From Verrucomicrobiota bacterium (GTDB lineage Bacteria > Verrucomicrobiota > Verrucomicrobiia > Chthoniobacterales > UBA10450): a DNA stretch of 8,130 bases. Location of the stretch: the NCBI GenBank assembly GCA_003219995.1, contig QHRC01000165.1:12833-20962 (forward strand), written 5' to 3'. Under the pieces are notes generated by a model that worked only from the letters and a program-made list of their open reading frames with translations, made no database searches and had not been told where the DNA came from. The stretch's first letter is position 1. Each line of letters opens with the position of its first letter. Positions 5,677 to 8,130 of the stretch are shown piece by piece. The translations under genes were made by a program, and so were the position numbers.

Positions 5677-8130
5677 ATGCGGATCAGTGATTTCATTGCT
5701 CAGACCATTACACAGCGGCGTGCGCTCATTTGGTGCTCGATCGTTGCCCTCGCCGCTGTCTGTCTTGCGATCCTGGTCACGCGGATGCAGCTCGATTCCG
5801 ACGTGCTCAATATGCTCCCCGCCAGGTTCAGCTCCGTGGCCGGATTAAAAATTTACGATCACGACTTTGAGCAGACCCGGGAGCTCACCTTCGCACTCCT
5901 TTGCAATGCGGCCGATGTTGACAAGCTGGAAGAGTTCGCGCCGGTCTTCACGGAAAAATTACGGCAACAACCGTGGTGCGCGCGGGTGCTGGCCGGATCG
6001 CCGATGGAAACGCCGGATGGAATTCGCGACCTGCAATCCATCGCCGTGCCGTTGCTCTTGAATCTCGAGCCGCCGGCGTTTGACGAGACGATGTCGATCT
6101 TGCAACCACAAAAAATTCGCGATCGACTGCATCGTTTGCGCCAGCAGATCGAAGCCGGTTCGCCGCGTCCGGAGTTCGAGCTCGCGTTTGATCCCCTCGG
6201 TTTGATTGCGCCGGCGCTCAAACCTTTTGCTGAGGGCAACGCCATCGAAGAAGAACAACCGCTCACTTCGCCTGATCGCACGATGCGTATTTTTCTCGCG
6301 GTCACGAGTCAGCCAGCGGTCAGCGCCTTCGAATGCCAGCGATTGATGCGCCAGGTAAATTTGTTTCGCTCCCGAGCTCGCGAAGGTTGGAACGGAGGTC
6401 CGCTGGAAATTCTCGTGACGGGGCGCGCGGCGTATGTCTCGGAAATTTCACTCAGCATGCGCTACGACATCGTCGCGACGTTGCTTGGATCAATCCTGCT
6501 CGTCAGCGTCATTTTTTTTATCGGATTTCGTCGTTGGATTCCGCTGTTCGGAATGGGCTTTTCACTTCTGCTTTCCTGTTTGGTCGCGCTGGCCCTGGGC
6601 CTTCTTCTTTTTGGCCGACTCAGCATGGTGGCGGTCGGATTTTGCGCGATCCTGGTCGGACTGGGCGTCGATTTTGCCATCCTGATCTTCGGACGTTATC
6701 AGCAAGCGCGGGGTGATGGGGAGTCGCATCGCAAGGCCATTGCCACGTCGGTTGCGAAACTTGGCCGCGCCGTTTTTTTTGGCGCGCTCACCACCGCCGT
6801 CGGTTTTCTAGCTTTGGTTCTGAGCGGTTCAATGGGTTTCTCGCAGCTCGGTGCGCTGATTGCCATCGGCATTTTCTTCGCCGGTCTTTTCATGTGCACG
6901 ATTTTGTTTCTCTTCGTTCGCGAACTGCAAACACCGCTCAGTCATGATTGGGTTTTTGAAATCGTAAAAAAATATGTGCGATGGAGCGTGCAACGTCCGG
7001 CGCCGATGTTGATTTTTTCGAGCGTGAGTTTGCTGTTGCTGAGCGCTCTCGGGTTTTCACCTGTGCCTCCACTTCATTTCGAGGCGAGCACCCGCTCGCT
7101 CGAACCGAAAAACAGTCGGGCCGGTCATGCTCTGCAAGCGATCATGCACAAAATGCCAGCCCGCTGGGACCCGGTCCTGGTAATCGTGCAAGCGCGCAAT
7201 CCGCAGGAGCTTCACGACAACTGGCAGAAAATTGCCGTTCATTGGCGCGAGCTTCAGGCGGCCGGCACAATCAAAAGCTTTTCCACCCCAGCCGCGCTTT
7301 GTCTTTCGCCGAATTCGATGCTGAGAAATCGGGGGCGTTTGAGCGCGATTAATTTTCTGGAAGTGCGCCAGACACTTGAAGAAACTCTCGATGCGGAAGG
7401 ATTTAGTCGCGAAGCATTTGCGCCCGCTTTTATGCTGATCGAGGATTTACAACGGGCGGTCGTCGATCTTAGCGCGCCGCTCCCAGATTGGCGCAATCAA
7501 CTGCCGAAATCGTCGAGCTGGTGGTTCCTGGTCGATCGATATTTCGCGCAAAACCCGTTGCTCACCACTGGTTTTGTTACCACCAATCAACCGATTGCTA
7601 TCCATGCCCAGGCGCAAAGCCTGGAACGCGACCTGCCCGTGCGTGGAGTTCCAATGATTCTCTCGGGTTGGAGTTATGCTCTGGCCGATCTACTGCCCTG
7701 GTCGCGTCGGCAGCTTCTCGTCATCAGCGCGTTGATGGCGTTTTTCGACGTCGCACTGCTTGCAATTTTGTATCGCGATCTGCGCCTGTGGATTATTCAA
7801 GTCATTACATTAGCGTTTGCCATCGGCGCTATGGTCGCTTCGATGAAACTGCTGCGCATCGATTTGAATTTGCTCAATGTCCTCGCCTTCCGCCTCGTCC
7901 TGGCTATTGGCGTTGACTACGGAATTTACGTTGTGCTGGTCTGGCAAAAGACGCGTGAACTCGAGCATGATATCGCCGGCGTGGTAAAGCCGGTCCTGCT
8001 CGCCGGATTGACCGCAGTCTGCGGATTTGGTTCATTGGGCCTGGCCCGCAATCCGTCCTTAAGTGGACTTGGCGTCGCCTGCGCTATCGGCATCTTCTGT
8101 AGTTTGCTTGCGACGATTTTCTTTACTCTG
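5677..8130 (+). CDS. MMPL/RND-family exporter, 3' end beyond window
   Basis: One uninterrupted frame of 818 codons runs from ATG 5677 to the window end. The layout is a twofold repeat. First half: helix about 14-34, large periplasmic loop about 35-262, then five helices (about 264-284, 288-313, 317-341, 367-386, 391-414) with LVGLGVDFAILIFGRY. Second half: helix about 443-463, second loop about 464-675, then helices from about 677 on with LAIGVDYGIYVVLVWQ. Each half has a GVD motif; D332 and D747 are candidate proton-relay residues by family analogy. This is the MMPL/COG4258 'predicted exporter' architecture, which moves lipids or hydrophobic metabolites across the inner membrane using the proton gradient. 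Only the final helix and tail seem missing, judging from usual lengths. No clear Shine-Dalgarno precedes the start. Lying downstream of the halogenase-like gene and lipoprotein, it probably exports the same product. The substrate is unknown; hopanoid-type (HpnN) transport is an alternative. Confidence 0.9.
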   Translation, partial: MRISDFIAQTITQRRALIWCSIVALAAVCLAILVTRMQLDSDVLNMLPARFSSVAGLKIYDHDFEQTRELTFALLCNAADVDKLEEFAPVFTEKLRQQPWCARVLAGSPMETPDGIRDLQSIAVPLLLNLEPPAFDETMSILQPQKIRDRLHRLRQQIEAGSPRPEFELAFDPLGLIAPALKPFAEGNAIEEEQPLTSPDRTMRIFLAVTSQPAVSAFECQRLMRQVNLFRSRAREGWNGGPLEILVTGRAAYVSEISLSMRYDIVATLLGSILLVSVIFFIGFRRWIPLFGMGFSLLLSCLVALALGLLLFGRLSMVAVGFCAILVGLGVDFAILIFGRYQQARGDGESHRKAIATSVAKLGRAVFFGALTTAVGFLALVLSGSMGFSQLGALIAIGIFFAGLFMCTILFLFVRELQTPLSHDWVFEIVKKYVRWSVQRPAPMLIFSSVSLLLLSALGFSPVPPLHFEASTRSLEPKNSRAGHALQAIMHKMPARWDPVLVIVQARNPQELHDNWQKIAVHWRELQAAGTIKSFSTPAALCLSPNSMLRNRGRLSAINFLEVRQTLEETLDAEGFSREAFAPAFMLIEDLQRAVVDLSAPLPDWRNQLPKSSSWWFLVDRYFAQNPLLTTGFVTTNQPIAIHAQAQSLERDLPVRGVPMILSGWSYALADLLPWSRRQLLVISALMAFFDVALLAILYRDLRLWIIQVITLAFAIGAMVASMKLLRIDLNLLNVLAFRLVLAIGVDYGIYVVLVWQKTRELEHDIAGVVKPVLLAGLTAVCGFGSLGLARNPSLSGLGVACAIGIFCSLLATIFFTL

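Noticed and set aside
6510..6780. Runs of eight T near 6511-6518 and 6773-6780 as programmed or accidental frameshift sites in the exporter gene
   Set aside because: The frame is open and continues conserved MMPL helices on both sides of both runs, so there is no sign of a shift.
1..8130. CRISPR arrays, tRNA or rRNA genes, insertion sequences, phage or toxin-antitoxin genes
   Set aside because: No regularly spaced repeats, tRNA-like cloverleaf with CCA-stem features, transposase motifs or phage proteins were found. The repeat at 4965-5139 folds into a cloverleaf-like shape but lacks tRNA invariant positions.

Overview
This is a GC-rich bacterial window with a Gram-negative envelope: an LptF/LptG-type lipopolysaccharide permease, an outer-membrane-style lipoprotein and an MMPL/RND-like exporter. 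Weak or absent Shine-Dalgarno sequences, complex palindromic repeats between genes and the protein flavour together suggest a soil Verrucomicrobiota (Spartobacteria/Chthoniobacterales-like) genome. That placement is an inference from style, not a demonstrated taxonomy.

Layout. 1-750, minus strand: the 5' part of a CNNM/DUF21 (hemolysin C / CorC-type) membrane protein, preceded by a zinc-ligand-free 30S ribosomal protein S14 (rpsN). A composite palindrome lies between them. 751-904: divergent intergenic region. 905-2293, plus strand: two paralogous DUF2231 membrane proteins in tandem. The second carries a C-terminal Rieske [2Fe-2S] domain. The first appears to have lost the HPxHP-type N-terminal motif through a frameshifting deletion. 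2299-3405, minus strand: an LptF/LptG-family permease, convergent with the Rieske gene. 3406-3518: divergent intergenic region holding a second composite palindrome.

3519-8130, plus strand: a flavin-dependent halogenase-like oxidoreductase with GGGPAG, PRFHIGESLLP and WxWxIP motifs; a third and larger composite palindrome; a small lipoprotein; and a long MMPL-family exporter that runs off the window end. A halogenase-like flavoprotein, a lipoprotein and an MMPL exporter are recurrent accessory and export parts of aryl polyene / flexirubin / xanthomonadin-type pigment clusters. The window may therefore hold one edge of such a cluster, with ketosynthases, carrier proteins and acyltransferases expected beyond 8130. 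No biosynthetic core enzyme is visible here, so this remains a hypothesis.

The most unusual DNA-level signal is a set of three composite inverted repeats (420-478, 3432-3485, 4965-5139). In each, a long outer stem has arms that can also fold as local hairpins. Two of them abut or invade the predicted 5' ends of genes and so confuse start-codon choice.
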